This document shows positions 17,793-26,870 of a DNA stretch of 64,000 nt, piece after piece. This stretch comes from Amycolatopsis decaplanina DSM 44594 (GTDB taxonomy: Bacteria > Actinomycetota > Actinomycetes > Mycobacteriales > Pseudonocardiaceae): positions 82,365-146,364 of the forward strand of contig NZ_AOHO01000071.1 of NCBI RefSeq assembly GCF_000342005.1, given 5' to 3'. The notes below the pieces were generated by a model. The model was not told the origin of the DNA and did not search any database. It worked only from the letters and a program-made list of their open reading frames with translations. Both the position numbers and the translations under genes were made by a program. The stretch's first letter is position 1. Each line of letters begins with the position of its first letter.

Positions 17793-18056
17793 CCCCGCAT
17801 GGTGCCTGACGTGGGAAAAGGCGGTTCGCCGGGGAGTCTTCTCCCACGTTGCGTGATTACGCTACGGCATCCGAGGTAATTAGCAGTGACAAACGAGACA
17901 CCCGCGCGGGAACACTTGCGGGCCGCCAAACGTCTGGAAGAGTGGAAGCACGAACACGGCGGGGCCGGGAACGAACGTTGCCGGCATCAGTGCCGAAGTG
18001 GTCGTAGCTGGATCGATGGCACCGGGCCACCGGTGCCGGGACGGAGGGAGACTCCA

Positions 18057-18236
18057 ATGACTTCACCGACGCTCACCCGCCCCGAACTGACCGCTGCCGA
18101 CCGATGCGACCGGTGTGGAGCTGCGGCACAAGTTCGAGCCATTCTCAGCACCGGTGGCGAGTTGCTCTTCTGTGGTCACCACGCCCGCGCACACGAGACG
18201 AAGCTCAAGGAAATGTCCGCGGACATTCAGCGGTAG
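18057..18236 (+). CDS. DUF7455 small zinc-ribbon-like protein
   Basis: 59 residues. The ATG at 18057 is preceded by GGAGGGAG at good spacing, so it is preferred over the longer frame starting at 17886. Pattern TAADRCDRCGAAAQVRA...ELLFCGHHARAHE: CxxC followed by CxHH suggests one zinc site. Widespread small protein of actinobacteria (DUF7455), function unknown. Single gene followed by a strong hairpin. Confidence 0.85.
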   Translation: MTSPTLTRPELTAADRCDRCGAAAQVRAILSTGGELLFCGHHARAHETKLKEMSADIQR

Positions 18237-18256
18237 CCCACCAGTCCACGACCACC

Positions 18257-18300
18257 GGCGGCCGGCCGCTCCCCCATGGAGCGCGCCGGCCGCCCTGTTT
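18257..18300. terminator. Hairpin terminator between DUF7455 and ROK genes
   Basis: GGCGGCCGGC and GCCGGCCGCC-type arms enclosing an inner CGCTCC/GGAGCG stem, followed by CTGTTTT on the plus strand. Located in the gap between two convergent genes, so probably serves both. Confidence 0.85.
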
Positions 18301-18319
18301 TCGCCTTGGGTCTCGTGCG

Positions 18320-19501
18320 CTAAACCGTGTCCAGGATCATCTCGAAGGCCGCCTCCGCGGCGCCCAGCAGCTTCACGTCCGCCCCGAGCGCCGAACTCAC
18401 GATCTGCGTCCCGCCCACGGCCCGGCTGACCAGGCTCCGCCGCCGCACCTCGGCCGCCACCGACCGCACGACCGAATCGGGCAGCACGGTGAGCAGGTCA
18501 CCCAGCACGACCAGCTGCGGGCCGAGCAGGTTGACCACGTTCACCAGGCCCAGTGTCAGCCATTCCGCGAACTCCGAGAGCCGCTCCTCGGCCGCGTGGG
18601 GATCCCGGCCCAGTTCGCGCAGTTCGAACAGGATCGCCCCGCGCGGGGTGTCCTCGGGCAGATCGAGCGCTCGGCACAGCGCCGCTTCGCCGACCTCGGT
18701 CTCCCAGCAGCCACTGGACCCGCAGTAGCAGGGACGGCCGCCCGGCCGGATCGCCATGTGCCCGATCTCGCCGACGTAGCCCGCGCCGCCGCGCAGCGAC
18801 GAACCGTCCGCGATGATCCCTCCCCCGACACCGACGTCGGCGGAGACGTACACGGCGTCGGACGAGCCCCGCGCGGCGCCGCGCAGATGTTCGGCGATGG
18901 CGCCGAGTTCGGCGTCGTTGCCGACCAGGATGGGAATGCGCAGCACACCGCCGAGCCGTTCCCCCAGCGCCACGTCGGTCCAGCGCAGGTTGGGCGCCTC
19001 GTGGACGTGCCCGTCCGCCCGGCGGACGACGCCGGGCACGGACACCCCCGCGGCGATCGGCTGCACACCGAGGTCGCCCGCCAGCACGGTGGTCGACTCG
19101 ATCACGTGCGTGATCACCTCGTCGGCCTCCCGCATCCGGCCGCGGAGGTTCCAGCTGTTGCGCCCGAGGATCTGGCCGCCGAACCCGACCAGCGCGATCG
19201 CCACGTGTTCGACCTGGAGGTCGACCGCGAGCACCACCGCCGCGTGCGGCTGCGGCAGGACCAGGAGCGAGGGGCGGCCCGCCCCTCGTCCCGGCCTCGG
19301 GACCCGCTCCTCGACGACCCCCGCTTCCGCGAGGCCGTCGACGAGGGTCTTGATGGTGCTGCGGTTGAGCCCCAGCTCGGTGGCGAGGGTCGCCCTGGTG
19401 CTCGGGCCGCTGACGTGCAGCAACCGGAGCAAGGTCGTGCGGTTGTGCCTGCGCACCTCGTCGGGTCGTGCAACGGGTGTGCTGGTCACGGACTTCATCA
19501 T
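18320..19501 (-). CDS. ROK-family transcriptional repressor of the sugar ABC operon
   Basis: 393 residues. N-terminal winged helix-turn-helix (NRTTLLRLLHVSGPSTRATL, then GLNRSTIKTLVDGLAEAGVV). C-terminal ROK sugar-binding domain with VSVPGVV, a GVGGGIIADG phosphate-like loop and the zinc signature GHMAIRPGGRPCYCGSSGCWE. Such XylR/NagC-type regulators bind a sugar or sugar phosphate and release DNA. It is the last gene of the ABC operon, 11 bp after the permease stop. Its likely operator is the inverted repeat at 23045-23071. Confidence 0.93.
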   Translation of the reverse strand: MMKSVTSTPVARPDEVRRHNRTTLLRLLHVSGPSTRATLATELGLNRSTIKTLVDGLAEAGVVEERVPRPGRGAGRPSLLVLPQPHAAVVLAVDLQVEHVAIALVGFGGQILGRNSWNLRGRMREADEVITHVIESTTVLAGDLGVQPIAAGVSVPGVVRRADGHVHEAPNLRWTDVALGERLGGVLRIPILVGNDAELGAIAEHLRGAARGSSDAVYVSADVGVGGGIIADGSSLRGGAGYVGEIGHMAIRPGGRPCYCGSSGCWETEVGEAALCRALDLPEDTPRGAILFELRELGRDPHAAEERLSEFAEWLTLGLVNVVNLLGPQLVVLGDLLTVLPDSVVRSVAAEVRRRSLVSRAVGGTQIVSSALGADVKLLGAAEAAFEMILDTV

Positions 19502-19512
19502 TCCATGCGGAC

Positions 19513-20973
19513 TCAGCGCGGCGACGCAGCCGCGCGGCGCCGGGACAGCGCGTCCACCGTGGCCGCGAGAAGCAGCACCAGGCCGGTGACGATGTTGACC
19601 ACCGCCGCCGACTGCTTCAACAGGCCGAGTGCGTTCTCGACGACCGCGAGCACGAGGCCACCGATCACCGCGTCGACGACCCGGCCCTTGCCGCCGAACA
19701 GCGACGTACCACCGATGACGGCGGCACCGACCGCGAACAGCAGCGTGTTGAGTCCACCGGCCTGCGGGTCGACCGAACCGACCTTCGACGAGTAGACGAT
19801 CGCGCCGACCGCCGCCACCGCCGAGCAGATGACGAAGACCGAAGCGCGGATCTTCTCGACGTTGATACCGGCGCGGCGGGCCGCCTCGCGGTTGCCGCCG
19901 ACGGCGTAGATGTGGCGGCCGTACTGCGTGCGGTTGAGCACGTAGGTGCCGAGCACCAGCAGTCCGAGCACGATCGGCACGACGTACGGGACGCCGGAGA
20001 TCACGATGTTCGGGTTGGGCGCGCGGTTCAGCGTCAGCAGATAGGTCGCGATCGCGGCGACCACGCCGATCGCGCCGACCTTGAACAGCACCATCGGCGT
20101 CGGCTGGGTGACCAGGCCGCGCTTGAGCCGCGAGAAGTGCTGGCCCAGGGTCACCGCGGCGAACCCGCCGGCGGCGATCAGGAACAGGATCCAGCTCCCC
20201 AAAGTGGACAGATTGCCGTTGGCGACCTTGAACAGCACGTCCGAGGTGCTGATGCCGAGCGTGCCGCCCTCACCGATGAACTGGAGGATGACACCTTGCC
20301 AGGCGAGGAAGAGCGCCAGCGTCACGACGAACGAAGGCATGCCGATCTTCGAGACGAGGAACCCGGTGAGGACACCGATCGCGCCACCGACGCTGATCGC
20401 GAGCAGCATCTCGATCCACGCGTTGGCCGCGGTTCCCGACAGCACGAGCGCGATGGCGAGCACGGCGAACCCGACGCCCGCCCAGATCCGCAGGATCACG
20501 CCGAGCAGAGCGGCGATCGCGAGCACCACGAGGAACGCGATGAACACACCGTTCCCCATACCGCCCAACAGGTTTCCGTTGCGCACGTAATGCATCGCGA
20601 GGACCGCGGCGGTGACGCCGGAGGCGGTACCCGCCGACAGGTCGATCTCACCGAGCAGCAGCACGAACACGATGCCCATCGCGATGATCGCCTTGCCGGC
20701 GCCCTGCGCCATCAGGTTCGCGATGTTGTTCATCGTCAGGAAGGTGTCCGACAGCGAGGCGAACACGATCACCAGCACGAGCAGGCCGAGCAGCGCCGGG
20801 AGCGAACCCAGCTGTCCCGCCTTGAGCCGGGAGAGGTAGTCACCGACGGCCTCGCGCGTTGACATCGATGTCGTGTCGATGCCGAAGTCCGTGATGGCCG
20901 CCGACGGGTTGAGCGCGGCGGCCGCCGACTTGCCACCCTCCGGCGAAGCGGGCTTTGCAGGTGTCTCAGTCAT
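19513..20973 (-). CDS. Sugar ABC transporter permease (XylH-like)
   Basis: 486 residues from the ATG at 20973 (MTETPAKPASPEGGKSAAAA), larger than the ~330-residue RbsC type, as usual for XylH-like permeases with extra helices. About 12-14 membrane segments, starting at LPALLGLLVLVIVFASL. The EAA-like loop is NREAARRAGINVEKIRASVFVICS, followed by FAVGAAVIGGTSLFGGKGRV, conserved in the BPD_transp_2 family. It forms the channel for the sugar delivered by the binding protein encoded at 21850. Starts 23 bp after the ATPase stop. Confidence 0.93.
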   Translation of the reverse strand: MTETPAKPASPEGGKSAAAALNPSAAITDFGIDTTSMSTREAVGDYLSRLKAGQLGSLPALLGLLVLVIVFASLSDTFLTMNNIANLMAQGAGKAIIAMGIVFVLLLGEIDLSAGTASGVTAAVLAMHYVRNGNLLGGMGNGVFIAFLVVLAIAALLGVILRIWAGVGFAVLAIALVLSGTAANAWIEMLLAISVGGAIGVLTGFLVSKIGMPSFVVTLALFLAWQGVILQFIGEGGTLGISTSDVLFKVANGNLSTLGSWILFLIAAGGFAAVTLGQHFSRLKRGLVTQPTPMVLFKVGAIGVVAAIATYLLTLNRAPNPNIVISGVPYVVPIVLGLLVLGTYVLNRTQYGRHIYAVGGNREAARRAGINVEKIRASVFVICSAVAAVGAIVYSSKVGSVDPQAGGLNTLLFAVGAAVIGGTSLFGGKGRVVDAVIGGLVLAVVENALGLLKQSAAVVNIVTGLVLLLAATVDALSRRRAAASPR

Positions 20974-20996
20974 TTCCGGTTCTTTCTCGCCTCGTT

Positions 20997-21770
20997 CTAG
21001 AGGACGGCGGCTTCGGGGCGGGCAAGGCCGAGGTCGCCGGAGCGGCCGGCGGTGATCAGTTCCACGACCTGGCCGTGGGTGACGTCCTTGGTGTGCACCT
21101 CGGCGACCAGACGGCCGAGGTAGAGCACCGCGATACGGTCGGCGACCTCGAAGACGTCGGCCATGTTGTGGCTGATCAGCACCACACCGAGGCCCTGTTC
21201 CGCGAGGCGGCGGACGAGGTCGAGCACCTGGCGGGTCTGCGCGACACCGAGCGCGGCGGTCGGCTCGTCGAGCAGGACCACCTTCGAGTCCCACAGCACG
21301 GACTTGGCGATCGCGACGGTCTGCCGCTGCCCGCCCGAGAGCGCCGAAACGGGCGTGCGGACGGACTTCACGGTGCGGACCGAAAGCGAGGCGAGCGTCT
21401 CGCGGGCGGCCTTCTCCATGCTGGCTTCGTCGAGCAGCCATTTGCTGCCGCGTTCCCGGCCGAGGAACATGTTCTGCACGATGTCGAGGTTCTCGGCCAG
21501 GGCGAGGTCCTGGTAGACGACCTCGATCCCCAGATCCGCGGCGTCGCGCGGGCCCTGGATGTGCACCGGCTTGCCCTGGAACTTCACCGTTCCCGAGTCG
21601 TAGCCGTGGATCCCGGCGATCGACTTGACCAAAGTGGACTTACCGGCGCCGTTGTCGCCGACCAGTGCGGTGACCTCACCGGCGCGCACGTTGAAGTCCA
21701 CGTCGTGCAGGACGTGGACCGGCCCGAAGCTCTTGTTCAGCTGCTTCAGTTCGAGGATGGGTTCACTCAT
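20997..21770 (-). CDS. Sugar ABC transporter ATP-binding protein
   Basis: 257 residues: a single nucleotide-binding domain, unlike the duplicated RbsA/XylG type. Walker A VGDNGAGKSTL, Q-loop VVYQDLALAENLD, signature LSGGQRQTVAIAKSVL, Walker B VVLLDEPTAALG and the switch His in LISHN. It energises uptake through the permease at 19513. Probably works as a homodimer. 79 bp separate it from the binding-protein gene. Confidence 0.94.
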   Translation of the reverse strand: MSEPILELKQLNKSFGPVHVLHDVDFNVRAGEVTALVGDNGAGKSTLVKSIAGIHGYDSGTVKFQGKPVHIQGPRDAADLGIEVVYQDLALAENLDIVQNMFLGRERGSKWLLDEASMEKAARETLASLSVRTVKSVRTPVSALSGGQRQTVAIAKSVLWDSKVVLLDEPTAALGVAQTRQVLDLVRRLAEQGLGVVLISHNMADVFEVADRIAVLYLGRLVAEVHTKDVTHGQVVELITAGRSGDLGLARPEAAVL

Positions 21771-21849
21771 GGGGTTCTCCCGGCTGGATACCGGGCCGGA
21801 GCGCGCTGTGTCCGAGTGCGCCCCGGCCCGGTCGTCTGGATTTAACGGG

Positions 21850-22983
21850 TCAGGAGATACCGAGCTGCGTGCACGCCGCGGCCAGGTCGCCGCCGCAGAT
21901 CTCGGCCGCCTTGACGTAGCCCTGCGTCACGACCTCCTTGACACCGTCCTTGGTGGTCAGCTTCGGCTCGAGGAGCACGGACTTGACCTCGCGGTTGCCC
22001 TTCGGGTCCTTCGCCTTGCCGGTGGCCAGCGCGTCGGCGCCCGCCTTGTCGCCCTTGGCCAGCAGGACGGCGAGCTTCGCCGCGGCTTCGGCCTCTTCCT
22101 TGATCGGCTTGAAGACGGTCATGTACTGGTCGCCGCGCAGGATCGCCATGAGGCCGTCCGCGGTGGCGTCCTGGCCGGTCACCGGGACCTTGCCGTTGAG
22201 GCCGTTCTTCTTCAGCACGGTGATGACCGCGCCGGCGAGACCGTCGTTCGCGGCGACGACGCCGTCGACCCTGCCCTTGTTGTCGGTCAGGATCTGCTCG
22301 AAGGTCTGGCCGCCCTTCTGGTTGTCCCAGTTGTCGATGGCCTGCTCGCGCACGAGCTTCAGGTCGCCGCTGGCGAACTTCGGCTGCAGGACGGACTTCT
22401 GGCCGTTCGCGAACAGCGTCGCGTTGTTGTCGGTCGGGGCACCCTCGATCATGACGACCTCGGCGCCCTTCTTGTCCTTCAGCGCGTCGGCGAGGCCCTG
22501 GCCCTGCAGCTGGCCGACCTTCTCGTTGTCGAACGAGACGTAGTAGTCGGAGCTGCCGCCGAGGTTGAGACGGTCGTAGTCGATCGTCGGGATGCCCGCG
22601 GCCTGCGCCTTGCGGGCGACCGCCGCGCCGACCTCGCCGTTGATGGCGGCGATGATCAGGACCTTGACGTTCTGCGCGATCATGCCGTCGGCCAGCGTGG
22701 TGAACTTCTGGACGTCGCCCTGCGCGTTCTGGACGTCGGCGTCGAAGCCCGCGTCCTTGAGCGCCTTGGTCAGGAACGGCTTGTCGAAGGACTCCCAGCG
22801 CGCGGAGGTGGCGGTCTCCGGCAGGATGACACCGACCTTGCCGCCGGCGGCGGCACCGCCCGGGGCGGGAGCGGACTGCGAGGAGTTGCTGCTGCCCGAG
22901 TCGGCGGTGTTGGCGCCACAGGCGGAGAGCACCAGGCCGGCGCCCACCGTCGCGGCGAGGAGGGTAAGGGTTCTGCTGCGCAT
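21850..22983 (-). CDS. Sugar ABC transporter substrate-binding lipoprotein (XylF-like)
   Basis: 377 residues from the ATG at 22983. Lipoprotein signal peptide with lipobox LSAC (Cys21), a Ser/Gln-rich linker, then a type I periplasmic-binding fold: VGVILPETATSARWESFDKPFL, VLIIAAINGEV, GIPTIDYDRLN, VAANDGLAGAVITVLKKNG, VPVTGQDATADGL. The sequence resembles xylose-binding XylF, but ligand specificity cannot be fixed by eye. First gene of the four-gene operon. A perfect inverted repeat lies 62-88 bp upstream of the start. Confidence 0.93.
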   Translation of the reverse strand: MRSRTLTLLAATVGAGLVLSACGANTADSGSSNSSQSAPAPGGAAAGGKVGVILPETATSARWESFDKPFLTKALKDAGFDADVQNAQGDVQKFTTLADGMIAQNVKVLIIAAINGEVGAAVARKAQAAGIPTIDYDRLNLGGSSDYYVSFDNEKVGQLQGQGLADALKDKKGAEVVMIEGAPTDNNATLFANGQKSVLQPKFASGDLKLVREQAIDNWDNQKGGQTFEQILTDNKGRVDGVVAANDGLAGAVITVLKKNGLNGKVPVTGQDATADGLMAILRGDQYMTVFKPIKEEAEAAAKLAVLLAKGDKAGADALATGKAKDPKGNREVKSVLLEPKLTTKDGVKEVVTQGYVKAAEICGGDLAAACTQLGIS

Positions 22984-23044
22984 CCTCGTTCCTTCCGGAT
23001 CTTGCTCGCGGGCGGCGATCCTGGCGGACCGGTCGCACCATCGC

Positions 23045-23071
23045 GCATATGTTGTGGGCGACAACATATGC
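23045..23071. promoter_or_regulatory. Probable ROK-repressor operator of the sugar ABC operon
   Basis: Perfect inverted repeat GCATATGTTGT-GGGCG-ACAACATATGC: 11-bp arms and a 5-bp spacer, AT-rich in a GC-rich setting. It lies 62-88 bp upstream of the binding-protein start. Only one copy is seen in the operon region. Assignment to the ROK protein of the same operon is inference. Confidence 0.75.
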
Positions 23072-23283
23072 CGCCGAACGTGTTTCGCGGAAGACGGCTG
23101 AATCGATTAAGCCTCATCAAATGGACACGGTTTGGCAACGTGGCCGTAGCAAAGCCTCCGAAGTTTAAATCCGCTGACGATGTGACCGCCACCACTCACT
23201 CAGCGTGACGACAGAGGCGTCGCGGTCCGGTGACCGGGGGGTTTCGTGCCTCGCGTGCCGTCGCGACCGGACCAGTCACGCGG

Positions 23284-23330
23284 GACTGTGTGGGTTTTGG
23301 GACGTCAGATGACCCGAAATCCACACAGTC
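23284..23330. repeat. Long palindrome, 18-bp arms
   Basis: Arms GACTGTGTGGGTTTTGGG (23284-23301) and CCCGAAATCCACACAGTC (23313-23330) pair at 16 of 18 positions around an 11-base loop. It stands alone in the middle of the intergenic region, not next to a stop codon. No second copy was found in the window. Confidence 0.75.
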
Positions 23331-23512
23331 GGTGTCGTGGGCCCGGCGTCGCGCCGGGTCACCCGAACCCAGGCGGCAGGTGAGTGGTCCGGTGTTCCAG
23401 AGGTGACTCCGGAGCCGCGAGTTTCCTTCGCTCAGCCGAGGGGCCTTCACGCGCTTCGGACCCGGCGTGGGACGACAGTGACCGGTGTGACTCCTGGGGT
23501 TACGGCAAAGTC

Positions 23513-23561
23513 CGTGAAGGCCTCCTTCGCTACCTTGAGAGTAGGCAAGGAGGCCTTCACG
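23513..23561. terminator. Palindrome of the GTGAAGGCC family, downstream of the helicase gene
   Basis: Perfect 15-bp arms CGTGAAGGCCTCCTT and AAGGAGGCCTTCACG with a 19-base loop that can itself pair CTAC with GTAG. It ends 33 bp beyond the stop of the minus-strand helicase gene. Same family as 34904-34958 and 42019-42073, with CTCC in place of CCCC balanced in the opposite arm. Confidence 0.75.
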
Positions 23562-23593
23562 ACCTCGCGCTCTCCCCGCGTGCGATGAAGGGG

Positions 23594-25348
23594 TCACCAG
23601 GAACGCAGGGTGACGATCCGCTCTTCGAGCTGCTCCACCGAAGCCATCGCGGTCGGCGGTCCGCCGCAGACCCGGCGCAGTTCGTTGTGGATCGCGCCGT
23701 GCGGCTTCTTGGTCCGGTGGTGGTGCACACCCACCAGTGCGTTCAGCTCCTTGCGCAGGCTGCCGAGCCGTTCGCTGACCGACTGCGGCCGCGCGACCGG
23801 CGCGGCCTCCTCGGCCTTGGGCTTGCGCCGCTTCTCGTCGGAGAGCTGCTCCTCCTGCCGCTTCCGCAGCAGGGCGCGGACCTGGTCCGGTTCCAGCAGA
23901 CCGGGCAGGCCGAGGTACTCCTGCTCCTCGTCGGAACCGGAGAACACCGCGGTGCCGAAGGAGTTGCCGTCGTAGATGACCTGGTCGAGTTCGGCGGAGG
24001 CGCCCAGCGAGGTGAACGCCTTCTCCTCTTCGCCCGGCTCGTCCTCGGTGCGGTTGGCCTGGGCGAGGAGTTCGTCGTCCCAGCCGTCCTTCTCGCGGTG
24101 CGGTTTGCCGAGGACGTGGTCGCGCTGCGCCTCCAGCTCACTGGCCAGTTCCAGCAGCACCGGCACACTCGGCAGGAAGACCGAAGCCGTCTCGCCGGGT
24201 TTGCGCGAACGCACGTACCGGCCGATGGCCTGCGCGAAGAACAGCGGGGTCGACGCGCTCGTGGCGTAGACACCGACGGCGAGGCGCGGCACGTCGACGC
24301 CTTCGGACACCATCCGGACCGCGACCAGCCAGCGGTCGGTCGAATCGGAGAACTCCTTGATCCGCCCGGACGCCTTGGGATCGTCGGAGAGGACGACCGT
24401 CGGGTTCTGGCCGGAGAGGCGCTGCAGGATCTTGGCGTAGGCGCGCGCTGAATCCTGGTCGGTGGCGATCACCAGCCCGCCCGCGTCCGGGATGCCGTTG
24501 GCGCGAAGCTGCGTGAGGCGCGTGTCCGCGGCCTGCAGCACCGACGGGATCCACTCGCCCGCCGGGTCGAGTGCCGTGCGCCAGGCCCGCGCGTTCTGCT
24601 CGGCGGTCAGCGGCTCGCCGAGCCGCGCGGTGAACTCCTCCCCCGCGCTCGTGCGCCAGGAGGCCTCGCCGGAATAGGCGAGGAAGACGACCGGCCGGAC
24701 CACGCCGTCGGCGAGCGCGTCGGCGTAGCCGTAGGAATGGTCGGCCTTGCTGCGCTGGAAACCCGAGCCGTCCGGCTCGTAGGTGACGAACGGGATCGGC
24801 GAGTCGTCGCTGCGGAACGGCGTCCCGGTCAGCGCCAGACGGCGGACGGCGGGTGTGAACGCCTCGCGGACCGCGTCGCCCCAGGACTTCGCGTCACCGC
24901 CGTGGTGGATCTCGTCCAGGATGACCAGGGTCTTGCGGTTCTCGGTGCGCACGCGGTGCAGCGTCGGATGCGCGGCGACCTGCGCGTAGGTCAGCGCGAC
25001 ACCTTGGTAGTCACGCGAGGTGACGCCGGTGCCGTTGCGGAAGTTCGAGTCGATCGCGATACCCGCGGCCGCGGCCGAGGCGGCCCACTGGTGCTTCAGG
25101 TGCTCCGTCGGCGCGACGATGGTGATCTTCTCGACGGTCCGGTCGCTCAGCAGCTCGGCGGCGATCCGGAGACCGAACACCGTCTTGCCCGCGCCCGGCG
25201 TCGCGACGGCCAGGAAGTCCTGCGGTTTCTTCGTCAGGTACTTCGTCAGCGCGCGCCGCTGCCAGGCACGCAGCGGGCGGGCGGTGCTGTCCTTCGCCGC
25301 GGGAGGCGCACCCAGCTCGCCTCGATCACGTTCAACCGTTTCCGCCAT
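23594..25348 (-). CDS. SF2 DEAD/DEAH-box ATP-dependent helicase
   Basis: 584 residues from the ATG at 25348. Helicase motifs in order: Q-like RPLRAWQRRALTKYL, motif I ATPGAGKTVFGL, Ia VAPTEHLKHQW, II VILDEIHHGG (DEIH), III LALTGTPFRSD, V VRMVSEGVDVPRLAVGVYAT, VI QAIGRYVRSRKPGE. The order and the DEIH box place it with RecQ/UvrB-like or RadD-like type III SF2 enzymes. The C-terminal 150 residues are acidic, then Lys/Glu-rich and helical, and belong to no family I know. Role in DNA or RNA metabolism undetermined. An apparently single transcription unit ending at the palindrome 23513-23561. Confidence 0.92.
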   Translation of the reverse strand: MAETVERDRGELGAPPAAKDSTARPLRAWQRRALTKYLTKKPQDFLAVATPGAGKTVFGLRIAAELLSDRTVEKITIVAPTEHLKHQWAASAAAAGIAIDSNFRNGTGVTSRDYQGVALTYAQVAAHPTLHRVRTENRKTLVILDEIHHGGDAKSWGDAVREAFTPAVRRLALTGTPFRSDDSPIPFVTYEPDGSGFQRSKADHSYGYADALADGVVRPVVFLAYSGEASWRTSAGEEFTARLGEPLTAEQNARAWRTALDPAGEWIPSVLQAADTRLTQLRANGIPDAGGLVIATDQDSARAYAKILQRLSGQNPTVVLSDDPKASGRIKEFSDSTDRWLVAVRMVSEGVDVPRLAVGVYATSASTPLFFAQAIGRYVRSRKPGETASVFLPSVPVLLELASELEAQRDHVLGKPHREKDGWDDELLAQANRTEDEPGEEEKAFTSLGASAELDQVIYDGNSFGTAVFSGSDEEQEYLGLPGLLEPDQVRALLRKRQEEQLSDEKRRKPKAEEAAPVARPQSVSERLGSLRKELNALVGVHHHRTKKPHGAIHNELRRVCGGPPTAMASVEQLEERIVTLRSW

Positions 25349-25612
25349 GCCGGTTCCCCACCTCCCTCACCGAAAACCCCTGGTCAATCGCCCTGCCACA
25401 AGCGAAAACCCCCACTTGGGTATCCGGCCGCGACGCCGGCGCCTGAGGTGAGGGCACTGCGAGGAGCCTACCTCCCGGGCCCGTGGAACGCCTGAAGCGC
25501 CACCCCCGTTGTCGGGTTACTCACCCGAAAATCCAGGGGTGACGAGCCGAATGCCGCAGCATGGACCATGCTGGACACCGTCAAGGGCGCCCGGCGCCGG
25601 CGGAGGAGCTGC

Positions 25613-26737
25613 ATGAGCGAGGAGAACGGCCGTCCCGAAACGGCCGCCGAGGTCGCGAAGGCCCGCAGAGGTCCGTTGCGCCTGCTCAGCCGCACGCTCA
25701 ACAAGGCGTGGGAAGGCAACATCTTCTCCGAGGCCGCCGAAGCCGCGTTCTGGCAGACGCTGTCCCTGCCGCCGCTGCTGCTGGGGCTCCTCGGCTGCCT
25801 GGGCTTCGTCGGCGACTGGTTCGGCCAGGAGGTCGTGACCGCGGTCCACGACCGGATCATCACCTTCAGCAAGACGATCTTCAGCGACAACGCCGTCCAC
25901 GACATCATCGAACCGACGGTCAACAGCATCCTCACCGTCGGCAAGGGCGAGATCGTCTCCGTCGGCTTCCTGATCTCGCTCTGGGCGGGTTCGTCGGCGA
26001 TGTCGTCGTTCGTCGACGCGATCACCGTGGCGCACGACCAGTACGGCGTCCGCAACGACGTCTGGCAGCGGATCTTCGCGCTGCTGCTGTACCTGGCCGG
26101 GCTGGTCATCCTGGTGGTCGGGCTGCCGCTGCTGGCGATCGGGCCGGATCTGCTCCCCCAGTTCTTCCCCACCCACTGGCGCGGCACGGTGTCGTACTGG
26201 GTCGGCACGCTGTACTACCCGGTACTGGCCGTGATGATCGTGCTGGCGCTGACGACGCTGTACAAGCTGGCCCTGCCGCGCCGACTGCCGTGGCACCGAG
26301 GGCTGCCGGGCGCGATGCTCGCCATGGTCGTCTTCCTGCTCTCCAGTATCGGGCTGCGGATCTACCTGAACTGGATCACCAAGACCGGCTACACCTACGG
26401 CGCGCTCGCCGCGCCGATCGCGTTCCTGCTGCTGATGTTCTTCATCGGGCTCGCGGTGGTCGGCGGCGCGTACTTCAACAGCGCGATCCAGGAACTGTGG
26501 CCCGCCAAGGCGACGAAACGCCAGCGCCGGAAATGGCGGCGGCTGGAAATGGAACGCGCCAGCGAACGGATCCGCGCCGAAGAGGGCCGCAAACTGTGGG
26601 AAAGGACGACGGTTCCGCTCCGCCGTCCCCGCCAGAACGGCGATTCCCCGGACAGTGACACCCAACACGTGTCGGAACGATCGGTGAACGAAGAAACGCA
26701 GAGCGAAGCCGATCAGGTGACAGAACGGCGAAGTTGA
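25613..26737 (+). CDS. YihY/BrkB-family membrane protein
   Basis: 374 residues from ATG 25613, preceded by GGAGGAG; the frame extends 15 codons further upstream without support. Six hydrophobic segments, including EAAFWQTLSLPPLLLGLLGCLG, VSVGFLISLWAGSSAMSSFVDA and YGALAAPIAFLLLMFFIGLAVVGGAYFN, are typical of the YihY/BrkB fold. Members were once called RNase BN, but that activity belongs to another gene. The C-terminal 60 residues are charged and cytosolic. By order it corresponds to Rv2707 between sigA and sigB (memory). A second family member is at 59501. Confidence 0.9.
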   Translation: MSEENGRPETAAEVAKARRGPLRLLSRTLNKAWEGNIFSEAAEAAFWQTLSLPPLLLGLLGCLGFVGDWFGQEVVTAVHDRIITFSKTIFSDNAVHDIIEPTVNSILTVGKGEIVSVGFLISLWAGSSAMSSFVDAITVAHDQYGVRNDVWQRIFALLLYLAGLVILVVGLPLLAIGPDLLPQFFPTHWRGTVSYWVGTLYYPVLAVMIVLALTTLYKLALPRRLPWHRGLPGAMLAMVVFLLSSIGLRIYLNWITKTGYTYGALAAPIAFLLLMFFIGLAVVGGAYFNSAIQELWPAKATKRQRRKWRRLEMERASERIRAEEGRKLWERTTVPLRRPRQNGDSPDSDTQHVSERSVNEETQSEADQVTERRS

Positions 26738-26870
26738 CACCGTTCGGGGAAGATCTCATCCCGAAGTCGTACTCCGATTCCACCCGTGGTGTGAATCCAG
26801 TCCACCCCCCGCCATGAAAAGCTCGCGGTAATCCGTACGCACCCGAGTTGCCTTTCTGGGGGATCCCGCC

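Larger units (their letters stand above)
22984..23593. other. 610-bp intergenic region with operator and two palindromes
   Basis: Holds, from left to right, the leader and operator of the sugar operon (to about 23130), a GC-rich stretch without a credible gene, the 18-bp-arm palindrome at 23284-23330, a further stretch with nothing I can assign, and the 15-bp-arm palindrome at 23513-23561 just beyond the helicase stop. Confidence 0.6.

Noticed and set aside
16126..17847. 573-codon minus-strand frame spanning the DUF6885-like and EamA genes
   Set aside because: It is the shifted frame of the two real minus-strand genes and has Arg/Gly-rich shadow composition.
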